From: JBBQLG01 sp038327655
GTDB lineage: Bacteria > Bacteroidota > Bacteroidia > Cytophagales > Spirosomataceae
Length of the DNA: 64,000 bases
Assembly (NCBI GenBank): GCA_038327655.1
Contig: JBBQLG010000001.1
Location: forward strand, 62,001-126,000
Direction: 5' to 3'
Below are positions 42,668 to 51,294 of this stretch, in pieces (position 1 is the first letter of the stretch; each line of letters starts with the position of its first letter). Below the pieces are notes generated by a model. That model ran no database searches. It was given only the letters and a program-made list of their open reading frames with translations, and was not told the origin of the DNA. The translations under genes and the position numbers were made by a program.

Positions 42668-43945
42668 CTAATTCTGTTGGGCTGGCTGAACAGCCATTGC
42701 CGGGTATTTCGGCAGGAGCCAGGCGATACCGGCTGATACGATGCTGACCGCCACGAACACCAGCAATCCCGCCCGATAGCCGCCGAAACGATCAAAGCTG
42801 ACCCCCAGCAGCAGCGGCCCCGTGCCGGACCCCACGATAAACAGCCCGAACGCAATGCCGTACAGCCGCCCAAACGCCACCTGCCCAAAATACCGCCGGA
42901 TCAGATACGCGATAAAATCCACTTCGGCCCCCACCACCACGCCCAGCAGCAGAGCCGCCCCGTAGCTCGACCCCGCACCCGATCCGTAGGCCAGCAGCAG
43001 AAACGCCCCCCCGGCCACCAGCGAAACAGCGGCCAGCACACGGGGCGCAAACGTCCGGTCGAGCAGCCAGCCAATGCCGCTACGGGCCACAATAGCCGCC
43101 AACCCGGTCAGCCCGGCAATCCTGGCGGCCTCGGCGGGCGCAAACCCCCGGTCGGTCATCATCGGCACCAGGTGCGCCAGCGTTCCCACGCTGATAATGC
43201 CCAACAGGATGAACACGAGGCACATCAGCAAAAAAGCGGGTGTGCCCAATAGTGCCGACAGCGGCACGGCGTGGGCCACCGCCGACCGCCGAACCGGCTC
43301 CCGCACGGCACGGGTCGCCAGCAGGGCCGCCGGAACTGTGACGAGCAACGTGGTCAGGCCCAGCAGTTCGTAGGCGGTTCGCCAGCCGAACCGGGCCAGC
43401 AGCGACTGCGTCAGGGGCGGCAACATGGTGGCCCCGAAGCCCACACCCATCAGGGCCAGACCGAGGGCCAGCCCCAGCCGCCGGTCGAACCGCTGCACCA
43501 GAATGGCCGCGTAGCCCAACGGAGAAGCCCCACCCCCGATCAGCGGAATCAGCGCGAAAATCAGGTAGATATGCCACAAATTGGGCGTGAGCAGACCCAG
43601 CGAAGCCACGCCCGCCGAGAGCGTCACGACCGACGTAACCACGATCCGGCGCGGCCCGAACCGATCAATCAATATGCCCCAGAACGGGGCTGAGAACGCC
43701 AGCGCGTACTGCCCGATGGCCACCGCGCCCGATAGCTGCGTCCGGGTCCAGCCGAACTCTGCCGACAGCGGACGCACAAATACCCCGAAGCCATAAAGCT
43801 GAATGGTCCCCACCGAGAAAACTAAGCAGATGGCCGAAGCCACCACCGCCGTCCAGTCCCGGTCAATGGTCATAGCGGTCTGCTCCGGCTGGGCTTGGGT
43901 GGCTGAAACGGTAGGCATACCGGCATTATTCGGGTTACTTTCCAT
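42668..43945 (-). CDS. MFS transporter (organic acid/aromatic type)
   Basis: 425 residues with 12 hydrophobic segments, motif A-like GILIDRFGPRRIV after helix 2 and a duplicate in the second half (LLDRTFAPRVLA). The pattern fits the monocarboxylate/oxalate-formate-like MFS branch. Within the island it would import the aromatic acid or export an intermediate. The gap to the upstream hydroxylase gene is 14 bases. Confidence 0.85.
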   Translation of the reverse strand: MESNPNNAGMPTVSATQAQPEQTAMTIDRDWTAVVASAICLVFSVGTIQLYGFGVFVRPLSAEFGWTRTQLSGAVAIGQYALAFSAPFWGILIDRFGPRRIVVTSVVTLSAGVASLGLLTPNLWHIYLIFALIPLIGGGASPLGYAAILVQRFDRRLGLALGLALMGVGFGATMLPPLTQSLLARFGWRTAYELLGLTTLLVTVPAALLATRAVREPVRRSAVAHAVPLSALLGTPAFLLMCLVFILLGIISVGTLAHLVPMMTDRGFAPAEAARIAGLTGLAAIVARSGIGWLLDRTFAPRVLAAVSLVAGGAFLLLAYGSGAGSSYGAALLLGVVVGAEVDFIAYLIRRYFGQVAFGRLYGIAFGLFIVGSGTGPLLLGVSFDRFGGYRAGLLVFVAVSIVSAGIAWLLPKYPAMAVQPAQQN

Positions 43946-43959
43946 GATGACTGTTTCGA

Positions 43960-45597
43960 TTAAGCAACTACCGACAGCTCCCGCACGTTGCCCCCGCTGA
44001 TCTGTTCGAGCAACGCCCCGAAATCATCGGGCAGGGCATCGCCCCGCCAGGCAACGTGCTGATCGGGACGGATCAGGGCAAACGCGGCCCCGTACCGCCG
44101 ACGCAGCCGGTGATCGTTCGGGACGACGGTTTTGAGCGGAATATCCAGCGCGTCGGCTACGGAGACGGCATCGCGCAGGTTGGCTTCGGTGGCCGCTGTG
44201 TCCGTCGCCAGCAGGGTCAGTCCCGGCCCGAACTGGTCATAAAGCGAGGTTTGATCTTCGAGCCAGAGGTGCGGAGCCAGACAGCCCGGATACCCCGAAG
44301 GCCGGTAAATCATGGCCGTCATGGCCGGGGGAACCGACCCGTCGCCCACAATCACCGGCGATTCGTAGCGGTAGCCCAGCACGGCACCGAGGGTTTTAAA
44401 CTCGCGCATCTTGGCCGTAAAAATCACGTCGCCCACCTCGCGCCGGGTCGCATCGCCAACGGGGCCGGGGACTTCCAGGCCGGGCAGCGTGAGGTGATTG
44501 CCCAGGGCTGCGTAGTTGGCATTGGCCTCGTCAACGATCATCCGGTGGATCGGTTTGCGCTCCTGCTCGTAACTCGCCAGCAGGGCCGGTCCACCCCAAC
44601 CCTGCAACGTGGCGGTCAGTTTCCAGCCCAGATCGACCCCATCGCCGATGCCCATGTTCATCCCGTAGCCGCCAAACGGCGGGTGCAGGTGGCAGGCGTC
44701 CCCGGCCAGAAAAATCCGGCCTTCGGCATATTTATCGGCAATCAGACTGTGGGCGGCCCAGGGCGCGGTGCCGAGAATCTCCATCTCGAAATCGAGGTTG
44801 GTGGCCCGGCGGATGAGGGCTTTCGGGTCGATGTCGGCCAGGTTGCCGTCGTAGCGGGTGGCGATGAAATACCAGATGTCGGGGCTTTCCATCGGCCCGA
44901 TCAGCGAGGGCGCGTCGCCGTTGATGGTCCAGTACATGATGGCCGGACCGTGCGGATTGAGCTTACCCAACTCCGACGACCGAAACTGCACGTTGACGTT
45001 TTCCGCCGTGCCGCGTTTGCCTTCCATCATGGCCCCGATGGTTTCCCGCACCGGCGACCGCGACCCGTCGGCCCCGACCAGATAGGCACTGCTGACGGTT
45101 GTTTCCTCGCCGGTGTGGACATTCCGTAGCGTCGTCGTCACGCCGTTTTCATCCTGAACGGCCCCGACGTAAGCCGTGGTAAACCGGATTTCGACGCTCG
45201 GCAACGTGTCTACGTGCGCCCGCAGGACCTGTTCCAGAACATATTGCGGCACCCACTGCCCCGACTCCGAATAGAGGTCGTTGCGGTCGAGTGAACAGTT
45301 GAAAGCGTTCTCGATTTTGGTCAGTTGCGGCCCGTTGAGCCGGGTCACGAAGATGATGTCCGACGGATAATCGGGGGGCAGCGTCGAGGCTTCGCGCAGC
45401 TTGTCGGCGATACCCCACCGGCGCAAATGCTCGCGGGTGCGGACGTTGGTGGTCTTGGCGCGGGGGTTGTTGCCCACGCTTTCGTTTTGCTCCACCAGCA
45501 GGCACCGAATGCCGTGCTGCCCCAATTCGATGGCCAGCGAAAGGCCGACCGGCCCCGCCCCGATGATGACCACGTCGGTTTGTTGGTGACTGTTCAT
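43960..45597 (-). CDS. FAD-dependent aromatic hydroxylase (class A) 1
   Basis: 545 residues with GAGPVG (residues 13-18), LVGADGSRSPVRE (DG motif) and FLAGDACHLHPPFGGYGMN (GD motif), followed by a C-terminal thioredoxin-like domain as in phenol and resorcinol hydroxylases. It uses NAD(P)H and O2 to add a hydroxyl group to an aromatic ring. Its start overlaps the dioxygenase stop (45594-45597), so hydroxylation and ring cleavage are translationally coupled. Confidence 0.9.
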   Translation of the reverse strand: MNSHQQTDVVIIGAGPVGLSLAIELGQHGIRCLLVEQNESVGNNPRAKTTNVRTREHLRRWGIADKLREASTLPPDYPSDIIFVTRLNGPQLTKIENAFNCSLDRNDLYSESGQWVPQYVLEQVLRAHVDTLPSVEIRFTTAYVGAVQDENGVTTTLRNVHTGEETTVSSAYLVGADGSRSPVRETIGAMMEGKRGTAENVNVQFRSSELGKLNPHGPAIMYWTINGDAPSLIGPMESPDIWYFIATRYDGNLADIDPKALIRRATNLDFEMEILGTAPWAAHSLIADKYAEGRIFLAGDACHLHPPFGGYGMNMGIGDGVDLGWKLTATLQGWGGPALLASYEQERKPIHRMIVDEANANYAALGNHLTLPGLEVPGPVGDATRREVGDVIFTAKMREFKTLGAVLGYRYESPVIVGDGSVPPAMTAMIYRPSGYPGCLAPHLWLEDQTSLYDQFGPGLTLLATDTAATEANLRDAVSVADALDIPLKTVVPNDHRLRRRYGAAFALIRPDQHVAWRGDALPDDFGALLEQISGGNVRELSVVA

Positions 45598-46571
45598 ACG
45601 GTGGTTAATTTTTGGGCTTCGGCCTCGTAGTTGTGGACAAAATCGGTGGGTGGGTTCGGTCCCCAGAGGTAAAACGAATCCTCGCCGGGGTGGTCGGCTG
45701 ATGCCCAGTCGTGGTCAACGGGGATGTAGTCGATGTCGGACGAGTATTCGCAGTAGCTGCCCCAGGGGTCGCGGACGTAGTGAAAGTAATTCGATCCCAG
45801 CACGTGCCGCCCCATGCCCCAGCCGTCGGAATAGCCTTTGTCGGCCATCTGCATTGCGCCCAGCCCCACGTCGTTCACCGACGACACGTCCCAGCTACAG
45901 TGGTGCAGCCCCGGCGCGTTGGATTTGGCAAAGGCAATCAGATGGTGGTCGCTGCCGTGCAGCCCGTGCAGAAACGCGATTCCGTCGCCCGAATGATCCG
46001 ACAGCCGCAGGCCGATGGTCTGGTTATAAAACCGGATCGCCCGCAGCACGTCGGTGGTGAAAATCAGCAGGTGGGCCATCCGGCGTGGCTGAACCTTGGG
46101 CGACAAACGCCGATAGGGCGCACCCCGGTCCGGGGCCGACACCGAGGCCATGTTGAACGACGATTTTTCGTTCGGCGACGTTTTATCGGCCACCTTCACC
46201 TCGATCAGCATCCCGTCGGGATCGCGGAACCACAGCCCCGCCGAATCGAAGCCTTGCGGTGGATCGAGCAGCCGGACACCCGCGTTTTCGATTCGGGTTT
46301 TGAGCGCGGGCATATCTTCCTCGAACGCACCGAAGGAAATGTACTGCAATTTTTTGTCCGGCCCTTCGGTCAGGATGCCCCATTTGTGGGTATTGTCGGG
46401 GCAGAACAGGCCAAGCTGATTACCGTTGGCCCGCAGTTCCAGCCCGAACGCGCCGTAGAATCCCTCGGCCTGATTCATGTCGGGAACGGCCAGCCCGAAA
46501 TGGTCCAGTGAGTGAATCCCCAGTTCGCCGGGGCGTTTTGGAATGTGCGAAAACTGTTTGATCTGTGTCAT
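45594..46571 (-). CDS. Two-domain extradiol (VOC) catechol dioxygenase
   Basis: 325 residues in two VOC modules. The iron ligands are seen in the C-terminal module: His167 (RMAHLLIF), His223 or His224 (GLHHCSWDV) and Glu275 (SYCEYSSD), the 2-His-1-carboxylate triad of type I extradiol dioxygenases. The N-terminal module (HSLDHFGLAVPD) is the usual non-catalytic one. It would cleave a catechol in the meta position. It lies 20 bases after the esterase gene. Confidence 0.92.
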   Translation of the reverse strand: MTQIKQFSHIPKRPGELGIHSLDHFGLAVPDMNQAEGFYGAFGLELRANGNQLGLFCPDNTHKWGILTEGPDKKLQYISFGAFEEDMPALKTRIENAGVRLLDPPQGFDSAGLWFRDPDGMLIEVKVADKTSPNEKSSFNMASVSAPDRGAPYRRLSPKVQPRRMAHLLIFTTDVLRAIRFYNQTIGLRLSDHSGDGIAFLHGLHGSDHHLIAFAKSNAPGLHHCSWDVSSVNDVGLGAMQMADKGYSDGWGMGRHVLGSNYFHYVRDPWGSYCEYSSDIDYIPVDHDWASADHPGEDSFYLWGPNPPTDFVHNYEAEAQKLTTV

Positions 46572-46591
46572 TGTCGTTGCTGTTTATGGGG

Positions 46592-48223
46592 TCAATTCAC
46601 CGTCAGCCAGCTTGCCGGGAAACGGCCATTGGTGCGAAATTTTTGCAAAAACCGGAACCGTTCCGTGCCGCTTTCGGGCGCGGCTGCCGTGGTTTGGGCA
46701 AACCGCATGACGGTTGATTTGTCGGTTTCGTAGGCGGGCCAGACGGGCAGGCCGGGGCCGTTGGGGTTGCCGGTGCGGGCGAAGTTGACCCAGTAGCTCG
46801 TCATCAGCCCGGCCAGTTCGCGGTCGCGGTCGCCGGGTTTGGCTGCCGGGGCGAAAATCTGCGGACGCAACGTACTGAATACAAACGACATTTCGCTGGT
46901 ATGCACCGGCACCGGGCAGTAGGCCGACCGATACACAAACTGGTAGCCATAGACCGGCGATTTACCCGTTCGCCGGTGGAGTTGCAGCCATTCCCAGACC
47001 TGTTCGCTGATGACCAGATCACCCGTCAGGTTTTCCGATGCGGCTTTTGTATCGCCGTCCGGGGCGAGGGCGTAAGCCTGCTGAAAATCAGCCGCTTTTG
47101 CTTCGCCGAATTGCTTTCCAGCCGCCGTTTTCAACTCGTCGGCGGTGGCGTGGGGCAGGGCGCGGGACATAAAAATTGTCCCCTCGGCTCCGTTCCAGCC
47201 CGCCAGCAGCGGCACATGGTGTTGACGTCCTTTGCGGTAAATCTCAGCCGGACTGTCGGGCAGTACAAACCCGTCGATGCTGGGCGCGAAGGCCGTGGTG
47301 CCGGGGTCGGTGCTGGCTTTCCAGACCGTCTCGCGGTGAAGCTGGTCGGCGGGGATGTCGCGGAGTTTGGCCAGGCTGCCGCCCGCCAGCCGGTCGGCCA
47401 GGGCGCGGCCCCGCGTGTGGGCTTCGGCGCGGGTGCTGATCGAGCCGTGTTCACTGTCCCAGAACGCCCCACTCTCGCCGATGGCGCGTTGAAACAGCCC
47501 TTTCGCCAGCGGGGAGGTCATCAACATCCCCACCGAATGCGCCCCCGCCGACTCGCCGAACAGGGTCACGTTGGCCGGGTCACCGCCAAACCGGACGATG
47601 TTGGCCCGCACCCAGCGCAGGGCCGCAATTTGGTCCTGCAAGCCGAAATTGCCCGACGCGCTGCCCTCTTTATCCAGATCGTCATGGGCCAGAAACCCGA
47701 ACACGCCCAGCCGGTAGTTCATGCTAACCACGACCACATTTTTGGCGGCCATGTTCGCCCCGTCGCTGACGGGCATCGCCGAGGAGCCGAACTCGAACCC
47801 ACCGCCGTGAATCCAGACCATGACGGGCAGGTTGTCGGTCGTGGTTTTGGCCGGGGTCCAGACGTTCAGCGTCAGGCAGTCTTCGCTTGGTTTCGGGCCT
47901 TGCGGGGGTGGTCCCGGCGTGGGAGCCGCCCAGCAAGGCGCACCAAAATTGGTCGCGTCGCGCACGTCGGGCCAGGGCTGCACCGGCTGAGGTGATTTCC
48001 AGCGCAACGCCCCGACCGGCGGAGCCGCGTAGGGTATTCCCTTGAAAGCCAGCACCGTTGGCACCGCCGAAACCGCCCCGTGCAGCTTGCCGCCCGCAAC
48101 GGTCACGTCCGCCGTGATTGGTTCGGGTGCGCCCGAAAGCCTGGACAGGGATTGGCTGGCGATCAAGCCAAAAGTACTGATTGTTAGGACGACCAGGCTG
48201 GTTTTTAGAAGTAATTTGTTCAT
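46592..48223 (-). CDS. Secreted type B carboxylesterase
   Basis: 543 residues with a signal peptide (LLLKTSLVVLTISTFGLIAS). The oxyanion hole HGGGFEFG is at 139-146 and the nucleophile elbow LFGESAGAHS has Ser225. EDCLTLNVW and GGDPANVTLFG are the type-B signatures. In this island it probably releases an aromatic acid or alcohol from an ester in the periplasm. Confidence 0.92.
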   Translation of the reverse strand: MNKLLLKTSLVVLTISTFGLIASQSLSRLSGAPEPITADVTVAGGKLHGAVSAVPTVLAFKGIPYAAPPVGALRWKSPQPVQPWPDVRDATNFGAPCWAAPTPGPPPQGPKPSEDCLTLNVWTPAKTTTDNLPVMVWIHGGGFEFGSSAMPVSDGANMAAKNVVVVSMNYRLGVFGFLAHDDLDKEGSASGNFGLQDQIAALRWVRANIVRFGGDPANVTLFGESAGAHSVGMLMTSPLAKGLFQRAIGESGAFWDSEHGSISTRAEAHTRGRALADRLAGGSLAKLRDIPADQLHRETVWKASTDPGTTAFAPSIDGFVLPDSPAEIYRKGRQHHVPLLAGWNGAEGTIFMSRALPHATADELKTAAGKQFGEAKAADFQQAYALAPDGDTKAASENLTGDLVISEQVWEWLQLHRRTGKSPVYGYQFVYRSAYCPVPVHTSEMSFVFSTLRPQIFAPAAKPGDRDRELAGLMTSYWVNFARTGNPNGPGLPVWPAYETDKSTVMRFAQTTAAAPESGTERFRFLQKFRTNGRFPASWLTVN

Positions 48224-48257
48224 ACGTTTGGTTGTCGAAAGGGTGCCGATTAATGCA

Positions 48258-48378
48258 GTAGAGACGCAAAATTTTGCGTCTCCGCGCCCGGATGGTACGC
48301 TGTTGCAAACGAGACCAATGGATTATACAGACGCTCTGTTACTGACGTACGCGAAGACGCAAAATCTTGCGTCTCTAC
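48258..48378. repeat. REP-like palindrome pair
   Basis: A perfect 22-base palindrome at 48261-48282 (GAGACGCAAAA and its complement) is followed 70 bases later by a related one at 48353-48378 (GAAGACGCAAAATC, TTGCGTCTCTAC). The outer GTAGAGACGCAA and TTGCGTCTCTAC are also complementary, giving a mini-element between the receptor and esterase genes. Confidence 0.75.
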
Positions 48379-48398
48379 TTCTACCGCGCTCTAATCAC

Positions 48399-51263
48399 TC
48401 AAAACCGATACGTAGCCGTCAGGAAATAGGCGCGGGGCTGGGTCACGTTGATGGCAAACGGGGCGTTTGGATTGGCCTCGCGGATGGACGTGGTGAAATC
48501 CGATTTGTTGAACACCGACGGAAAACCGCCCGGCGCACCCCAGCCCACCACCCCCACCGAATTGGTGGCGTTGTTGATGTTCAGGTTCAGGCTCAGCCGC
48601 TTACCAACCGTGTAGCCCGCCCCCAGATCGACCTGCGAGAAACCCGGCAGGATGAACGCATTGGGCGCGTTGGCGTAGCGGTCGCCGGTGTACTGATACG
48701 ACAGAAAGGCGTAGAACTTGCCCACCGCGTAGGTCGGGGTGATGTTCAGAATCACCTGCGGGGTGTTGTCGGCTTTGTTGCCCGAATAGTCCACGAACGA
48801 GTCGTCGGCGCGGAAAGAAGTCGGCCCGGCGGTCGCGCTTTTGTATTGCAGCAGCTTCGAGGTCTGGAACGTGGCTACCCCCCGGATGCTGAAATTCTTC
48901 GATACATTTCCCGTCGCTTCCAGTTCGATCCCCTGCGTTTCGGTGCTGTTGAAAAATGGCTGGAGGTTATACAGCGTACCGGTATTGTCGAGAGCGGTGA
49001 AGGCTTGCAAAATGTTGCTCAGCTTGCTGTAAAACGGCGTAACGGCCAGGTTCAGCTTGCTCGACTGGTATTTGTAGCCCACCTCGATCTGGGTAATCGA
49101 CTGCACGGCGGGGTCCAGCAAATCAGCCTTACCGGGTGCATCGATGGTTTGAAACAGGTTGAACTCCGGGGCTTTTTTACCTTCCGAATACCGCCCATAG
49201 ACCGACTGGTTGTTGCTGATGAGGTAGTTCAATGCGCCCGAATACGACAGGGTGTTGGTCTTGAACTGGTAGTCATACGCCACCGGATTTTTGTAGTAGC
49301 CCCGGTCGTAGGTCGTCAGCGGGTTTTTGTCCAGGCCCCCGTCTTTTCCGTCGTTGGCGGTACGGACGTAGTTGGTGCCTTTGGACGTGGTACGCTCGTA
49401 GCGCAGGCCCCAGTCGAAGGTCAGTTTGTCGGTCAGGTTCCAGGTGTGGGCAAAAAACGGCGCGAACGTCTGCTTGTTGAACGCGTAGTCCACCGCGCCG
49501 AACGCTCCGCCGGTCAGCACAAAACCTTCGGGACTGGTGATCTGCTGGGTAGCCCCGCCCGCCAGTGCGTTCACAAACGAAATGTCGAGCATCCGGGGGT
49601 GTTGTTCGAGCGTGGTATAGGCCAGCCCGCTGGTGCCGATGGCATACCGGCCCACATTGGAACTGCCGATGAACGCGCCGAGGTTAAAACTCATCTTGTC
49701 GGCGCGGGCGGTCAGCACAAACTGGTCGAGGAGTTCGGTGATGTGCGGATGCGCCCGCGTGGCGTTCTGGAACAGCAGCCCGTTTTTGAGAATATCCTGA
49801 CCGGGCAGGTTGTTGCTCAGCACTTTCCACGACGGCGGGCCGGTCTGTGACACAGCGGCCTGCACCGTAGCCAGCGTTTGTTTGGTCAGCAGATCGCGGT
49901 AGGTGATTACGCCCAGGCCGAGCAGCCCGGCAGTGACGTTGGAAACCAGGTCGGTCAGGGTGATCGGGTTGGTGGCCGCCGTGTTGTTCGAGTCGAAGTC
50001 TTTGTCAGAATACCGGACGTTGTTCGAGAACGAAATCCGGTCGCTGAACGAATGCCGCCAGTTGATGCCGACCGACGTTTCCCGCGCCCGCGCCAGGTCT
50101 TTGGGCGAAAACGATTTGGCTGTCCCATCCGGCAGTTGGTAGTTAGACAGACCGGCGGTGGCGGGCAGGGCAAACGAGTCGGTATTTTTCAGACCGGCAG
50201 CTAACTGGGGATTGCCGAAATCCTGCCCGATCAGGGCCACCGGCGAGGCATTGTGGTCGTCTAAGTATTTGCCGAATACCGTAACCGAGCCGTTTTTATA
50301 CTTTTTCTCGACGTTGGCTTTGATCTGCCCGCCGTAGTTCATCGGGTAACCCATGTAGAACGGTCCGTTGGCGGTGCGGTAAAATCCACCCACGTTATAC
50401 GACCAGCCGTTACCACCGATTGGCCCGCCAACATTCACATCGACGCGGTAGAACGGGTTCTGACCGTTGCCTTCCAGCCCGTATTTGGCCCGGACTTCTC
50501 CGCCGAAGGTCGCACCGCCCGTTTTGGAGAGGTAGTTGAAAATCCCGCCCGGCGCGTTGGCCCCGGTGATGGCCGCCGTACCGCCCCGCACCGCTTCCAA
50601 GCGTTTGGTGGTGGCATCACTGCGGAAAAAATAATCGGGCGAGTAGCCGCTGAAATTCAGGTTGGTCAGCGGCAGCCCGTCTTCCTGCAACGAGACGTAG
50701 TACAGGCCCGACAGTTCGTAGGTGAAGTTGGGCCGGTTGGCAATCCCGCGCGTCGAAATCTGGGTCCGCACTTCGCCGAGCGAACTGTTGACGTAAACGC
50801 CGGGTACGTTCTTGAGCAAATCCAGCCCGTTGGTGTACGACAGCCGGTCGATCTGTTTTGTGTCTAAGGTCGTGATCGAGACTGAAGCCCCGATTTTCTT
50901 GCGCTCATCGAACACGCCCGTCACCATCACCTCGCTCAAACTGGTTGATTCTTCGGTTAGAGAAAGGAGGATATTCTCGCTGCCGGGGACGCTGACCGGC
51001 ACCTCCCGCCTGATGTAACCGATGTAGGAAACCACTAATGTGTAGTTGCCGGACGGCACATTCTCGATTTGAAACGAACCGTCGGGGCCGGTAGTGCCAC
51101 CCAGCCGTGAGCCTTTGAGCAGCACACTGGCTCCGGCCAGCGGCTGGTCAAAGGCGGTGGTGATCCGACCGGAAACCCGGTTGTTCTGGGCGACCGAAAC
51201 AGCCGCAAGTGAGAGCAGCAACGCGATGGTTAACAGCCCTTTTTTGTAAAGTTGACGCAACAT
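48399..51263 (-). CDS. TonB-dependent receptor
   Basis: 954 residues from ATG at 51263. A signal peptide (LLTIALLLSLAAVSVAQ) is followed by a carboxypeptidase-regulatory-like domain (VSGRITTAFDQPLAGASVLLKG), plug (INRLSYTNGLDLLKNVPGVYV-like) and a 22-stranded barrel ending RAYFLTATYRF. It uses TonB energy to import a ligand across the outer membrane. The longer frame to 51308 lacks a signal-like start and is not used. In the island it would take up the aromatic ester or conjugate. Confidence 0.92.
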   Translation of the reverse strand: MLRQLYKKGLLTIALLLSLAAVSVAQNNRVSGRITTAFDQPLAGASVLLKGSRLGGTTGPDGSFQIENVPSGNYTLVVSYIGYIRREVPVSVPGSENILLSLTEESTSLSEVMVTGVFDERKKIGASVSITTLDTKQIDRLSYTNGLDLLKNVPGVYVNSSLGEVRTQISTRGIANRPNFTYELSGLYYVSLQEDGLPLTNLNFSGYSPDYFFRSDATTKRLEAVRGGTAAITGANAPGGIFNYLSKTGGATFGGEVRAKYGLEGNGQNPFYRVDVNVGGPIGGNGWSYNVGGFYRTANGPFYMGYPMNYGGQIKANVEKKYKNGSVTVFGKYLDDHNASPVALIGQDFGNPQLAAGLKNTDSFALPATAGLSNYQLPDGTAKSFSPKDLARARETSVGINWRHSFSDRISFSNNVRYSDKDFDSNNTAATNPITLTDLVSNVTAGLLGLGVITYRDLLTKQTLATVQAAVSQTGPPSWKVLSNNLPGQDILKNGLLFQNATRAHPHITELLDQFVLTARADKMSFNLGAFIGSSNVGRYAIGTSGLAYTTLEQHPRMLDISFVNALAGGATQQITSPEGFVLTGGAFGAVDYAFNKQTFAPFFAHTWNLTDKLTFDWGLRYERTTSKGTNYVRTANDGKDGGLDKNPLTTYDRGYYKNPVAYDYQFKTNTLSYSGALNYLISNNQSVYGRYSEGKKAPEFNLFQTIDAPGKADLLDPAVQSITQIEVGYKYQSSKLNLAVTPFYSKLSNILQAFTALDNTGTLYNLQPFFNSTETQGIELEATGNVSKNFSIRGVATFQTSKLLQYKSATAGPTSFRADDSFVDYSGNKADNTPQVILNITPTYAVGKFYAFLSYQYTGDRYANAPNAFILPGFSQVDLGAGYTVGKRLSLNLNINNATNSVGVVGWGAPGGFPSVFNKSDFTTSIREANPNAPFAINVTQPRAYFLTATYRF

Positions 51264-51294
51264 AATGGGGTCAAAAAGTTTAAGGATTAAGTAG

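Noticed and set aside
44056..45129. 357-codon plus-strand frame
   Set aside because: Antisense to the flavin hydroxylase gene, which has all family motifs.
46901..47995. 364-codon plus-strand frame
   Set aside because: Antisense to the carboxylesterase gene; no signal or domain.
48042..49850. 602-codon plus-strand frame
   Set aside because: It is antisense to the esterase and TonB receptor genes, has no domain, and is open only because of high GC codon bias.
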